Below are positions 8,298-17,882 of a stretch of 64,000 nucleotides of DNA, in pieces. Both the position numbers and the translations under genes were made by a program. Under the pieces are notes generated by a model. That model did no database searches, was not told the DNA's origin, and was given only the letters and a program-made list of their open reading frames with translations. Source of the DNA: Agrococcus sp. SGAir0287 (lineage in GTDB: Bacteria; Actinomycetota; Actinomycetes; Actinomycetales; Microbacteriaceae); the NCBI RefSeq assembly GCF_005484985.1, contig NZ_CP027942.1, positions 1,550,001 to 1,614,000 of the forward strand, read 5' to 3'. Every line of letters starts with the position of its first letter. Positions within the stretch are counted from its first letter, which is position 1.

Positions 8298-8379
8298 GCC
8301 GGCATGGCGGAATTGGCAGACGCGGCGCACTCAAACTGCGCTTCCTCACGGAGTCAGGGTTCGAGTCCCTGTGCCGGCA
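8298..8379 (+). tRNA. tRNA-Leu (anticodon CAA)
   Basis: The seven-base acceptor arms pair (GCCGGCA at the 5' end, TGCCGGC at the 3' end, discriminator A). The D-arm contains AATTGGCAGA. The anticodon stem GCGCA/TGCGC encloses loop CTCAAAC, giving anticodon CAA. A variable arm precedes the TPsiC arm CAGGG-TTCGAGT-CCCTG. The 3' CCA is not encoded. A strong hairpin begins 14 bases downstream. Confidence 0.96.
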
Positions 8380-8392
8380 CCGCGGCGACGCG

Positions 8393-8429
8393 CGAACGCC
8401 CCCACCCGGATCCCGGGCGGGGGCGTTCG
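8393..8429 (+). terminator. hairpin terminator after tRNA-Leu, possibly shared with pyk
   Basis: CGAACGCC pairs with GGCGTTCG, extended inward by CCC/GGG runs and CCCGG around an AT loop. No T-run follows. It lies between the convergent tRNA-Leu and pyruvate kinase genes and could stop transcription from both sides. Confidence 0.7.
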
Positions 8430-8441
8430 TGCGCGTCGGCG

Positions 8442-9950
8442 TCAGAGAGCCGGCGTCGAGGCCGCTCGAGCGCGCTCCTGGGCGACGGTCGGCACCTGGA
8501 TGCGGCTGATGCCGTGGTACGCCTGCGCCGCCTCGTTGTGCACGTCGCCGACGACGTGCACGCGCAGGTCGTTCGTCGAGCCGGCGATGCCGGGAGGCGA
8601 GCCCGAGATGACGACGACCTTCTCGCCCATCGGCACGAGGCCGCGGCCGATGAGGATGTCGTCGGCGAGGCCCATCATGGCGTCGGTGTGCGTCACGCGG
8701 TCGACGAGGAAGGTCTGCATGCCCCAGATGAGCTGCATGCGCGACTCGATCTCCGGGTCGGGCGTGAGCGCGATCGTCGGGATGTGCGAGCGCAGTCGCG
8801 ACATGCGGCGCGCGGAGTCTCCCGACTCGGTGAAGACGACGATCGCCTTCGCCTCGACGAACTCCGCCACCTCGCGCGCGGCGAGCGTGATGGCGCCGCC
8901 CTGCGTGCGCGGCTTCGTGCCGAGCGGCGGGATGCGCGTGATGCCGTGCGCCTCCGTCGACTCGATGATGCGCGCCATGGTCTGGATCGTGACGATCGGG
9001 TACGCGCCCACGCTCGTCTCGCCCGACAGCATGACGGCGTCGGCGCCGTCGAGGATCGCGTTGGCGCAGTCGCTTGCCTCGGCGCGCGTCGGGCGCGGGT
9101 TCTCGATCATCGACTCGAGCACCTGCGTCGCGACGATGACGGGCTTCGCCCAGCGACGCGACAGCTCGACGGCGCGCTTCTGCACGAGCGGCACCTGCTC
9201 GAGCGGCAGCTCGACGCCGAGGTCGCCGCGCGCGACCATGATCGCGTCGAACGCGTCGATGATCTCGGCGAGGTTGTCGACGGCCTGCGGCTTCTCGATC
9301 TTCGCGACGACGGGCAGGCGACGCCCCTCCTCGTCCATGATCTCGTGCACGCGCTGGATGTCGGCGGCGTCGCGCACGAACGACAGCGCGATGATGTCGG
9401 CGCCGAGCTGGAGCGCCCAGCGCAGGTCGGCCTCGTCCTTGTCGGACAGCGCGGGCACGTTCACGGCGACGCCGGGCAGGTTGATGCCCTTGTTGTCGCT
9501 CACCTTGCCGCCCACGACGACCTTCGTCACGACGCGCACGCCGTCGGTCGACACGACCTCGAGCGCGATGCGCCCGTCGTCGATGAGCAGCGGGTCGCCG
9601 GGCTTCACGTCGGCGGGCAGGCCCTTGAACGTCGTGGAGACGACGTCCTTGTCGCCGGGCACGTCCTCCGTCGTGATCGTGAAGGTGTCGCCGTCGGCGA
9701 GCATCTGGGGGCCCGCGGCGATCTTGCCCAGGCGGATCTTCGGACCCTGCAGGTCGACGAGGATGCCCACGGGCATGCCCAGCTCGTCGGACGCCTTGCG
9801 GATGTCCTCGTAGACGGCCTCGTGCACCGGGTAGGCGCCGTGGCTCAGGTTCAGGCGGGCGACGTTGACGCCGGCCGCGATCGCGGCCTTCGTCTGCTCG
9901 TAGCCCGACAGCGCCGGCCCGAAGGTGGCGACGATCTTCGCTCGTCTCAT
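8442..9950 (-). CDS. pyk: pyruvate kinase
   Basis: A 502-residue pyruvate kinase, making pyruvate and ATP from phosphoenolpyruvate and ADP in the cytoplasm. The start MRRAKIVATFGPA is the canonical N-terminus; a longer frame upstream would read through the intergenic hairpin. Visible motifs: VARLNLSHG, MVARGDLGVELPLEQVPLVQK (Mg and substrate site), VIVATQVLESMIENPRPTRAE, and the C-terminal allosteric domain with VVISGSPPG. GAGAGAG lies a few bases before the ATG. The protein is slightly longer than the usual 470-480 residues because of a C-terminal tail. The gene is separated from gltD by a perfect 15-bp-stem hairpin, so it probably has its own promoter. Confidence 0.96.
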   Translation of the reverse strand: MRRAKIVATFGPALSGYEQTKAAIAAGVNVARLNLSHGAYPVHEAVYEDIRKASDELGMPVGILVDLQGPKIRLGKIAAGPQMLADGDTFTITTEDVPGDKDVVSTTFKGLPADVKPGDPLLIDDGRIALEVVSTDGVRVVTKVVVGGKVSDNKGINLPGVAVNVPALSDKDEADLRWALQLGADIIALSFVRDAADIQRVHEIMDEEGRRLPVVAKIEKPQAVDNLAEIIDAFDAIMVARGDLGVELPLEQVPLVQKRAVELSRRWAKPVIVATQVLESMIENPRPTRAEASDCANAILDGADAVMLSGETSVGAYPIVTIQTMARIIESTEAHGITRIPPLGTKPRTQGGAITLAAREVAEFVEAKAIVVFTESGDSARRMSRLRSHIPTIALTPDPEIESRMQLIWGMQTFLVDRVTHTDAMMGLADDILIGRGLVPMGEKVVVISGSPPGIAGSTNDLRVHVVGDVHNEAAQAYHGISRIQVPTVAQERARAASTPAL

Positions 9951-9967
9951 TGCTCTCTCTCGCACGT

Positions 9968-10001
9968 GACTCGACTGCGGCACGCATGCCGCAGTCGAGT
10001 C
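9968..10001 (-). terminator. hairpin terminator of the gltBD unit
   Basis: A perfect 15-bp stem (GACTCGACTGCGGCA with its complement) surrounds a four-base loop, ten bases past the gltD stop codon. No U-tract follows, as is common in GC-rich actinobacteria. Confidence 0.75.
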
Positions 10002-10010
10002 TTCCACTGG

Positions 10011-11465
10011 TTAGACGCGGATGGGCACGTCGGTCGCGCGCACCGGCGCCGGCAGGGTCGTCGACCCCTCCAGGTACCGGTCCACGGCCGCCGCGGCCGC
10101 CCGTCCCTCTGCGATCGCCCACACGATGAGCGATGCACCTCGACCGGCGTCGCCAGCCACGAAGACGCCTTCCGTCGAGGTCGCGTAGTCCGCGTCGCGC
10201 GCGAGCGCTCCGCGGGTGAAGTCCATGCCGAGCTGGTCCGAGAGGGTCTCCTGCTCGGCGCCGACGAAGCCGAGCGCCAGCAGCACGAGGTCCGCGGGGA
10301 TCTCGCGCTCGGTGCCCGCCTTCGGGCGTCGCACGCCGTCGACGATCTCGGTCTCGGCGACGCGCAGCGCGCGCACCTCCCCCACCTCGTTCGCGACGAA
10401 CTCGACGGTCGAGGCGAGGTAGGTGCGCTCGCCGCCCTCCTCGTGGCTCGACTGCACCTCGAAGACGGTCGGATGCGTCGGCCACGGCTGGTGCTCGGGG
10501 CGCTCGCTCGGCGGCTGCGCGCCGATCGCGAGGTTCGTCACGGACAGCGCGCCCTGACGGTGCGCGGTGCCGATGCAGTCGGCTCCGGTGTCGCCGCCGC
10601 CGAGGACGACGACGTGCTTGCCCTCGGCCGTGATCTGGCTCGACACCGCGGTCCCGGCGACGGCGCGGTTCTGCTGCGTGAGGTACTCCATCGCGAAGTG
10701 CACGCCGGCGAGGTCGCGCCCGGGGATCGGCAGGTCGCGCGGCACCATGGCGCCGGTGGCGACGACGATGGCGTCGAAGCGCTGGCGCAGGGCGTCCCAC
10801 GTGATGTCCGTGCCGATGTCGACGCCGGCGCGGAAGCGCGTGCCCTCGGCCTGCATCTGCGCGAGGCGCTGGTCGAGGGTGCGCTTCTCGAGCTTGAAGT
10901 CCGGGATGCCGTAGCGCAGCAGGCCGCCGATGCGGTCGTCGCGCTCGTACACGGCGACCGTGTGGCCGGCACGCGTGAGCTGCTGCGCCGCGGCGAGGCC
11001 GGCCGGGCCGGAGCCGACGACCGCGACGGTCTTCCCCGTGAGGCGCGCCGGCGGGTGCGGCTCGATCCAGCCGTGCTGGAAGGCGTCTGCCGCGATCGCC
11101 TGCTCGACCTGCTTGATCGTCACGGCGGGCTGGTTGATGCCGAGCACGCACGACGACTCGCACGGCGCGGGGCACAGCCGGCCCGTGAGCTCGGGGAAGT
11201 TGTTCGTCGCGTGCAGGCGGTCGGCCGCCGCGCGACCCTCGCCGCGCCACGTGAGGTCGTTGAACTCGGGGATGAGGTTGCCCAGCGGGCAGCCCTGGTG
11301 GCAGAACGGCACGCCGCAGTCCATGCAGCGACCCGCCTGGCGGCGCAGCACGGCCTTGTCGCCGAGCTCGCCGATCTCCTTCCAGTCCATGATGCGCACG
11401 GAGACCGGGCGCTTCGGAGCGAGCTCCCGCTCGGTGGTCTTCAGGAATCCGCGGGGGTCAGCCAC
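10011..11465 (-). CDS. gltD: glutamate synthase (NADPH), small subunit
   Basis: A 484-residue beta subunit that feeds electrons from NADPH through FAD and Fe-S clusters to GltB. N-terminal cysteine cluster: CMDCGVPFCHQGCPLGNLIPE at about residues 42-62. FAD-binding motif: VAVVGSGPAGLAAAQQL near residue 147. NAD(P)H loop: VVVLGGGDTGADC near residue 285. C-terminal FAD motif: GVFVAGDAGRGASLIVWAI. It starts at a GTG overlapping the gltB stop by eight bases, so translation is likely coupled. It closes the operon, and a hairpin terminator follows. Confidence 0.97.
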   Translation of the reverse strand: MADPRGFLKTTERELAPKRPVSVRIMDWKEIGELGDKAVLRRQAGRCMDCGVPFCHQGCPLGNLIPEFNDLTWRGEGRAAADRLHATNNFPELTGRLCPAPCESSCVLGINQPAVTIKQVEQAIAADAFQHGWIEPHPPARLTGKTVAVVGSGPAGLAAAQQLTRAGHTVAVYERDDRIGGLLRYGIPDFKLEKRTLDQRLAQMQAEGTRFRAGVDIGTDITWDALRQRFDAIVVATGAMVPRDLPIPGRDLAGVHFAMEYLTQQNRAVAGTAVSSQITAEGKHVVVLGGGDTGADCIGTAHRQGALSVTNLAIGAQPPSERPEHQPWPTHPTVFEVQSSHEEGGERTYLASTVEFVANEVGEVRALRVAETEIVDGVRRPKAGTEREIPADLVLLALGFVGAEQETLSDQLGMDFTRGALARDADYATSTEGVFVAGDAGRGASLIVWAIAEGRAAAAAVDRYLEGSTTLPAPVRATDVPIRV

Positions 11466-14400
11466 CGGTCACCTCCAGGATGCGCGTCCAGATCTGGTCG
11501 GAGTCGGGGTCGATCCCCGCATCCTCGGCCTGCTTGCGGATGTCCCGCACGGCGGCCCAGTCGCGCGGCACGATCTTCGTGAACCCCGCGAGCCCGCCGC
11601 GCGCATCGAGGAGCCGCTGTGCGACGCTCGACTCCGTGAGCTCGACGTGGCGCTCGAGGATCGCGCGCAGCTCGATCTCGTCCTCCTCGCCGAGCCGTTC
11701 GAGCAGCAGCTCGCCGGCGTGCAGCGCGTCGCGGTTGATGCGCGCGGCGTCGAGGTCCAGCACGTAGGCGACGCCGCCGGACATGCCGGCGCCGAGGTTG
11801 CGTCCCGTCTGCCCGAGGATGACGGCGATGCCGCCCGTCATGTACTCGAGCGCGTGGTCGCCCGTGCCCTCGCACACGGCGGTCGCGCCGGAGTTGCGCA
11901 CGAGGAAGCGCTCGCCGACGATGCCGCGGATGTGGAGCGAGCCCGAGGTCGCGCCGTAGCCGATGACGTTGCCGGCGATGACGTTGCGCTCGGCGACGAA
12001 CGGCGCCGTCGGATCGGGGCGCACGGTGATGAGGCCGCCGGAGAGGCCCTTGCCGACGTAGTCGTTCGCGTCGCCCACGAGGCGCAGCGTGATGCCGCGC
12101 GGGATGAACGCGCCGAACGACTGGCCGGCGGAGCCGCGCAGCGTGATGTCGATCGAGTCCGGCGGCATGCCGGCCTCGCCGTGGCGCTTCGTGACCTCGT
12201 TGCCGAGCATCGTGCCCACGGCGCGGTCGGTGTTCGCGACCGGGATGTCGAGGCGCACGGTCTCGCCGGCGTGGTGGGCGCGCAGCACCTGGTCGAGCAG
12301 GCGCATGTCGAGCTGCTCGTCGAGCTCGTGGTCCTGCACAGTCGTGTTGCGTCGCTCGCCGTGGACGACGGGCACGTCGAGCACCTTCCGCAGGTCGAGG
12401 CCGTCGGCCTTCCAGTGGTGGATGGCCTCGTCGACGTCGAGCAGCTCGGAGCGGCCGATGGCCTCGTCGATCGAGCGCAGCCCGAGCGAGGCGAGCAGCT
12501 CCCGCACCTCCTGCGCGACGTACTCGAAGAACGTCACGACGAACTCCGGCTTGCCCGTGAACCGCTCGCGCAGCGTCGGGTTCTGCGTCGCGACCCCGAC
12601 GGGGCACGTGTCGAGGTGGCACACGCGCATCATGATGCAGCCGGAGACGACGAGCGGGGCGGTCGCGAAGCCGTACTCCTCCGCGCCGAGGAGCGCGCCG
12701 ATCAGCACGTCGCGGCCCGTCTTCAGCTGGCCGTCGACCTGCACGACGACGCGCTCGCGCAGGCCGTTGACCATGAGCGTGTGCTGCGCCTCGGCGAGGC
12801 CGATCTCCCACGGCGTGCCCGCGTGCTTCAGCGAGTTCAGGGGGCTCGCGCCCGTGCCGCCGTCGTGGCCCGAGACGAGCACGACGTCCGCCTTCGCCTT
12901 CGCGACGCCCGCCGCGACCGCGCCGATGCCCGACTGCGACACGAGCTTCACGTGGATGCGCGCCTCGCGGTTGGCCCGCTTGAGGTCGAAGATGAGCTGC
13001 TTGAGGTCCTCGATCGAGTAGATGTCGTGGTGCGGCGGCGGCGAGATGAGCCCCACGCCGCTCGTCGCGTGCCGCGTGCGCGCGACCCACGGGTACACCT
13101 TCGCCGGCGGCAGCTGGCCGCCCTCGCCGGGCTTCGCGCCCTGCGCCATCTTGATCTGGATGTCGTCGGCGTGCGTGAGGTACATCGACGTCACGCCGAA
13201 GCGGCCGGACGCCACCTGCTTGATCGAGGAGCGGCGCTCGGGGTCGAGCAGACGGTCGACATCCTCGCCGCCCTCGCCCGTGTTGGACTTCGCGCCGAGC
13301 CGGTTCATCGCGATCGCGAGCGTCTCGTGCGCCTCCTTGGAGATGGAGCCGTACGACATCGCGCCGGTCGAGAACCGCTTGACGATCTCGGAGACCGGCT
13401 CGACCTCGTCGATCGGGATGGGCGTCACGCCCTCGGTCCGCAGGCGGAACATGCCGCGCAGCGTCTTCAGCTCGCGCGACTGCTCGTCGACGGCGCGCGA
13501 GTACTCGCGGAACACGTCGTACTGGCGCGTGCGCGTGGAGTGCTGGAGGCGGAAGACCGTCTCGGGGTTGAACAGGTGCGGCGAGCCGTCGCGACGCCAC
13601 TGGTACTCGCCACCCGTCGGCAGCCCCTCGTGGGCGAACGGCGCCTTCTCGGCCGGGTAGGCGATGGCGTGGCGCTGCGCCGACTCCGCGGCGAGCACGT
13701 CGATGCCGACGCCGCCGAGGCGCGTGGGCGTGCCCTCGAAGTAGCGCTCGACGAGCTCCTCGGAGAGGCCGACCGCCTCGAACGCCTGCGCGCCCGCGTA
13801 CGACCCGACCGTCGAGATGCCCATCTTGGACATGATCTTCGTGACGCCCTTGCCGAGCGCCTTGATGACGTTGTGGACGGCCTCCTCGGGCCCGATGCCC
13901 GGGATGCGGCCCGTGATCGCGAGCTGCTCCGCCGTCTCCATCGCGAGGTACGGGTTGATGGCCGAGGCGCCGTAGCCCACGAGCAGCGCGACGTGGTGCA
14001 CCTCGCGCACGTCGCCGGTCTCGACGACGAGGCCCACGCGCATGCGCGTCTCGGCGTCGATGAGGTGGTGGTGCACGGCCGAGACCGCGAGCAGGCTCGG
14101 GATCGGCGCGAGCTGCTCGTTCGAGTCGCGGTCGGAGATCACGACGTACTGCGCGCCCTCGGCGATCGCCTCGTCCACCTCGGTGCACATGTCGCCGAGG
14201 CGCGCGACCATCGCGTCCGCTCCCCCGTCGACGGGGTAGAGCGCCGAGATCGTCACGGTGCGCCGCGAGCCGGGCGTGCGATCGATGTGCCGGATCTTCG
14301 CGAGCTCGTCGTTGTCGATGACGGGGAAGTCGAGGATGACCTGGCTCGCGTGCGCCGCCGACGCCGTGAGCAGGTTGCGCACGGGACCGAGGCCGAGGCG

Positions 14401-16002
14401 CATCGACGTCACCACCGACTCGCGGATGGAGTCGAGCGGCGGGTTCGTCACCTGCGCGAAGGCCTGCGCGAAGTAGTCGAACAGCAGCCGCGGACGCTCG
14501 GAGAGGACGGCGATGGGCGTGTCGGAGCCCATGGCCCCCAGCGGCTCGGCGCCGGTCGCCGCCATGGGCGTGAGGAGGATGCGCACCTCCTCCTCCGTGT
14601 AGCCGAAGGTGCGCTGGCGACGCGTGACGGACGCGGGCGTGTGGATGACGTGCTCGCGGTCGGGCAGCTCGGACAGGTGGATGCGGCTCGACTCGAGCCA
14701 CTCGCCCCACGGCTGCGAGCGCGCGAGCTCCATCTTGGTCTGGAAGTTGTCGAGCAGGCGGCCGTGCTCGGTGTCGACGAGGAAGAGCCGGCCGGGCTGC
14801 AGGCGTCCGCGCTGCACGACGCGCGCGGGGTCGATCGGCAGGACACCGGTCTCGGAGGCGACGACGACGAGGCCGTCGTCGGTGACGAGCCACCGCCCGG
14901 GGCGCAGGCCGTTGCGGTCGAGCGTGGCGCCGACGAGCGTGCCGTCGGTGAACGCGATCGCGGCGGGGCCGTCCCACGGCTCGAGCAGCAGCGAGTGGTA
15001 CTCGTAGAACTCGCGCAGCTCCTGCGGCAGGTCGGTGGCGTTCTCCCACGCCTCCGGCACCATCATCATCATTGCGTGCGGCAGGCTGCGGCCCGACAGC
15101 GTCAGCAGCTCCAGCACCTCGTCGAACGAGCCGGAGTCGGAGATCCCCGGGGTCACGATCGGGAAGAGCGGCTTGAGGTCGCCCAGCAGCTCGCTGCGCA
15201 GCTGCGACTGGCGCGCGCGCATCCAGTTGCGGTTGCCCTCGACCGTGTTGATCTCGCCGTTGTGCGCGATCATGCGCAGCGGCTGCGCGAGCGGCCACGA
15301 CGGGAAGGTGTTCGTGGAGTAGCGGGAGTGGACGATCGCGAGCCGCGTCGCGAAGCGCTCGTCCGACAGGTCGGGGTAGAACGGCTCGAGCTGCAGCGTC
15401 GTGACCATGCCCTTGTAGGTGATGGTGCGGGCGGACAGCGACGGCAGGTAGTCGCCGATCTCGCGCTCGATGCGCTTGCGCAGGCGGAAGGTGAGCCGGT
15501 CGAGGTCGATGCCGGTCGCCTGCGTGCCCGCGGACGCGACGAACAGCTGCTCGATCGCGGGCATCGCGGCGCGCGCGAGGTCGCCGAGCGTCTCGGGACG
15601 CACGGGCACCTCGCGCCAGCCGAGCACCGTGAGGCGCTCCTCGCCGGCGATGCGCTCGATCTCGCGCTTGGCGTCCGCGCGCTCGGCGTCGTCGACGGGC
15701 AGGAAGGTCAGGCCCGCGGCGTACGCGCCGACCGGCGGCAGCGCGAAGCCCGCGACGGCGCGCAGGAACTCGTCGGGCATCTGCGTGAGGATGCCCGCGC
15801 CGTCGCCCGTGCCCGCGTCCGAGCCCACGGCACCGCGGTGCTCGAGGTTGCGGAGCGCGTCGAGGGCGTTGACCACGATGTCGTGGCCGGCGCTGCGGCG
15901 CAGCGTCGCCACCATGGCGAGGCCGCACGAGTCGCGGTCGAGGTCGGGGTCGTACATGCCGACCTCGGGGTGGCCACCGAGGTGGCGGAGCATGGGAGCC
16001 AT
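11458..16002 (-). CDS. gltB: glutamate synthase, large subunit
   Basis: A 1514-residue alpha subunit that makes two glutamates from glutamine and 2-oxoglutarate. The nucleophilic cysteine of the glutaminase domain is Cys26 in DRDSCGLAMVA, exposed after removal of a propeptide in this family. The synthase domain carries the FMN-binding KMAQGAKPGEGGQLPPAKV segment and the 3Fe-4S cysteines in CIMMRVCHLDTCPVG near residue 1130. The C-terminal beta-helix GXGXG domain follows. Length is standard. GGAGG lies six bases before the ATG at 16002. It lies downstream of lgt with a 55-bp gap and is coupled to gltD. Confidence 0.98.
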   Translation of the reverse strand: MAPMLRHLGGHPEVGMYDPDLDRDSCGLAMVATLRRSAGHDIVVNALDALRNLEHRGAVGSDAGTGDGAGILTQMPDEFLRAVAGFALPPVGAYAAGLTFLPVDDAERADAKREIERIAGEERLTVLGWREVPVRPETLGDLARAAMPAIEQLFVASAGTQATGIDLDRLTFRLRKRIEREIGDYLPSLSARTITYKGMVTTLQLEPFYPDLSDERFATRLAIVHSRYSTNTFPSWPLAQPLRMIAHNGEINTVEGNRNWMRARQSQLRSELLGDLKPLFPIVTPGISDSGSFDEVLELLTLSGRSLPHAMMMMVPEAWENATDLPQELREFYEYHSLLLEPWDGPAAIAFTDGTLVGATLDRNGLRPGRWLVTDDGLVVVASETGVLPIDPARVVQRGRLQPGRLFLVDTEHGRLLDNFQTKMELARSQPWGEWLESSRIHLSELPDREHVIHTPASVTRRQRTFGYTEEEVRILLTPMAATGAEPLGAMGSDTPIAVLSERPRLLFDYFAQAFAQVTNPPLDSIRESVVTSMRLGLGPVRNLLTASAAHASQVILDFPVIDNDELAKIRHIDRTPGSRRTVTISALYPVDGGADAMVARLGDMCTEVDEAIAEGAQYVVISDRDSNEQLAPIPSLLAVSAVHHHLIDAETRMRVGLVVETGDVREVHHVALLVGYGASAINPYLAMETAEQLAITGRIPGIGPEEAVHNVIKALGKGVTKIMSKMGISTVGSYAGAQAFEAVGLSEELVERYFEGTPTRLGGVGIDVLAAESAQRHAIAYPAEKAPFAHEGLPTGGEYQWRRDGSPHLFNPETVFRLQHSTRTRQYDVFREYSRAVDEQSRELKTLRGMFRLRTEGVTPIPIDEVEPVSEIVKRFSTGAMSYGSISKEAHETLAIAMNRLGAKSNTGEGGEDVDRLLDPERRSSIKQVASGRFGVTSMYLTHADDIQIKMAQGAKPGEGGQLPPAKVYPWVARTRHATSGVGLISPPPHHDIYSIEDLKQLIFDLKRANREARIHVKLVSQSGIGAVAAGVAKAKADVVLVSGHDGGTGASPLNSLKHAGTPWEIGLAEAQHTLMVNGLRERVVVQVDGQLKTGRDVLIGALLGAEEYGFATAPLVVSGCIMMRVCHLDTCPVGVATQNPTLRERFTGKPEFVVTFFEYVAQEVRELLASLGLRSIDEAIGRSELLDVDEAIHHWKADGLDLRKVLDVPVVHGERRNTTVQDHELDEQLDMRLLDQVLRAHHAGETVRLDIPVANTDRAVGTMLGNEVTKRHGEAGMPPDSIDITLRGSAGQSFGAFIPRGITLRLVGDANDYVGKGLSGGLITVRPDPTAPFVAERNVIAGNVIGYGATSGSLHIRGIVGERFLVRNSGATAVCEGTGDHALEYMTGGIAVILGQTGRNLGAGMSGGVAYVLDLDAARINRDALHAGELLLERLGEEDEIELRAILERHVELTESSVAQRLLDARGGLAGFTKIVPRDWAAVRDIRKQAEDAGIDPDSDQIWTRILEVTGG

Positions 16003-16057
16003 GTCGGACCTCCGAGAGGAGAGGGCGGCACGGAACGTCGTCGGCCCGTGTGGCGGA

Positions 16058-17050
16058 TCAGGTGGTGGTCGTCGCGGTTCCCGCAGCCACCGCCGGCTCG
16101 GCCGTTGTGTCGGCCTCGTCGAGCTCGGAGTACACGTCGGAGTCTACCGCGTCGTCCTCCGGCTCCCGACCAGGCTGCCAGGGCGAGGGCTCGAGGCCGG
16201 GGTGGCGACGGCTCTGGACGACCCAGATGATCACGCCGAGCGCCACGGCGCCGATCGCCGCCCAGACGTTCACGCGGATGCCGAAGAACACCTCGGACGG
16301 GTTGATGCGCAGCGTCTCCCACACGATGCGGCCGACGCCGTACCAGACGAGGTAGAAGCCTGCCGCCTTGCCCCACTGCACGTCGCGCTTGCGGTCGAGC
16401 CACAGGATGATGACGGCCGCACCGATGAGGTTCCAGACGATCTCGTAGAGGAACGTCGGGTGGAAGAGCGTCCCGTCGGGCAGCCCGACGGGGAACGCCG
16501 GATTCGACGGGCTGATCTCGAGGCCCCAGGGCAGGCCCGTCGGCTGGCCGAAGAGCTCGTTGTTCACGTAGTTGCCGACGCGGCCGGCCGCCTGCGCGAC
16601 GAGCATGCCCGGCGCGAGCGCGTCGACGAAGGTCGTGAACCTGAGGCCCGTGTACCGGCAGCCGATCCAGATGCCGAGCGCGCCGGCGATGAGGGCGCCG
16701 AAGATCGCGACGCCGCCGTTCCACACCGCGATGACGTTGTAGAGGTCGAAGTTGTCGCCGAGGTACTCGTCCGGGTACGTGAGCACGTGGAAGAGTCGCG
16801 CACCGACGATGCCGAGGATGACGGCGAAGACGGCGACGTCGATCACGAGGCCCCCGTCGACGCCGCGCTGCCGCAGGCGTCGGGCGGTGATCCAGGCGGC
16901 GAGGAGGATGCCGGCCAGGATGCACAGGGCGTACGTGCGGATCGAGAAGGTCTCGACGACGTCCGGCAGGAACGGCAGCAGGGCGTGCAGCCACTCGCCG
17001 ACGGGGACGCCCTGCCACTCGGGCGTGGGGCTGGGGATGCTCTGGAGCAC
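16058..17050 (-). CDS. lgt: prolipoprotein diacylglyceryl transferase
   Basis: A 330-residue integral membrane enzyme that transfers diacylglycerol from phosphatidylglycerol to the lipobox cysteine of prelipoproteins. It has seven hydrophobic segments. The Lgt signature is GRVGNYVNNELFGQPTGLPWG near residue 157, with the essential arginine and asparagines. The HPTFLYEIVWNL segment is also diagnostic. The C-terminal 50 residues are an acidic, disordered cytoplasmic tail common in actinobacteria. The GTG start has GGAGG five bases upstream. Placement between trpA and gltB is typical of this lineage. Confidence 0.96.
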   Translation of the reverse strand: MLQSIPSPTPEWQGVPVGEWLHALLPFLPDVVETFSIRTYALCILAGILLAAWITARRLRQRGVDGGLVIDVAVFAVILGIVGARLFHVLTYPDEYLGDNFDLYNVIAVWNGGVAIFGALIAGALGIWIGCRYTGLRFTTFVDALAPGMLVAQAAGRVGNYVNNELFGQPTGLPWGLEISPSNPAFPVGLPDGTLFHPTFLYEIVWNLIGAAVIILWLDRKRDVQWGKAAGFYLVWYGVGRIVWETLRINPSEVFFGIRVNVWAAIGAVALGVIIWVVQSRRHPGLEPSPWQPGREPEDDAVDSDVYSELDEADTTAEPAVAAGTATTTT

Positions 17051-17084
17051 GGATCCTCCGGGTTCGGTGCAGACCGACCGAGTG

Positions 17085-17882
17085 TCAGTGGGACTGGACG
17101 AGTGTACCCGCGGCGAGGTCGGCGACCCGCGCGCGCAGGCCCTCCAGACCGCCGTCGCGGAGGGCGGCGACGAGCGCCGAGCCCGTGATGGCGCCCTCGG
17201 CGTACCCGAGCACGTCGGCGACCTGGGCGCCGGTCGAGATGCCGAGGCCGACGCAGCGGGGCAGGTCGATGCCGAGCGCCTCGCGGCGGACGGCCAGGCG
17301 ATCGGCGAGCGTGCGGGCGGCGGCGTCCATCGAGCCGCGCGCGCCCGTCGTGCCCATCGTCGAGACCGTGTAGACGAAGCCGCGGGATGCCTGCAGGACC
17401 GCGTCGATGCGCGCGTCGGACGACGACGGGGCGGCCAGGAAGACGCGATCGAGGTCGTGGTGCCTCGCCGCGTCGATCCACTCGCGGCCGTTCTCCGGCA
17501 CGAGGTCGGGCGTGATGAGCCCGGCGCCGCCGGTCGCGGCGAGCCGCTCCGCGAAGCGATCCACGCCCCAGCGCAGCACGGGGTTCCAGTACGTCATGAC
17601 GAGCACGGGCACCGTGGTGCGCCGCGTGATCTCCTCGATGGCCTCGAACGCCTCGTCGATGCGGAACCCGCGGTCGAGCGTCGCCTGCGTCGCGGCCTGG
17701 ATGACCGGGCCGTCGAGGCTCGGGTCCGAGTACGGCAGGCCGAGCTCGATCGCCGTGACGCCACCCTCGGCGAGCGCGACGCACGCCTCGACGCAGCCCT
17801 CCGGGTCGGGGAAGCCGGCGGGCAGGTACCCGATGAGCGCACGATCGCCCGCGGCGGCGATCGCCTGCTGCGTGGCGCTCAC
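17085..17882 (-). CDS. trpA: tryptophan synthase alpha chain
   Basis: A 265-residue TIM-barrel that cleaves indole-3-glycerol phosphate to indole and glyceraldehyde 3-phosphate and channels indole to TrpB. The catalytic glutamate and aspartate lie in [20 protein letters not shown] (about residues 43-62). The phosphate loop is in [11 protein letters not shown] and GSALV. The GTG start overlaps the trpB stop by four bases (GTGA), giving tight stoichiometric coupling. Confidence 0.97.
   Translation of the reverse strand: MSATQQAIAAAGDRALIGYLPAGFPDPEGCVEACVALAEGGVTAIELGLPYSDPSLDGPVIQAATQATLDRGFRIDEAFEAIEEITRRTTVPVLVMTYWNPVLRWGVDRFAERLAATGGAGLITPDLVPENGREWIDAARHHDLDRVFLAAPSSSDARIDAVLQASRGFVYTVSTMGTTGARGSMDAAARTLADRLAVRREALGIDLPRCVGLGISTGAQVADVLGYAEGAITGSALVAALRDGGLEGLRARVADLAAGTLVQSH

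Noticed and set aside
10930..16230. A 1766-codon open frame on the plus strand opposite gltB
   Set aside because: Its residues are almost only Arg, Ala, Val, Asp, His and Leu, the typical mirror of a GC-rich gene. gltB on the other strand has full domain motifs.
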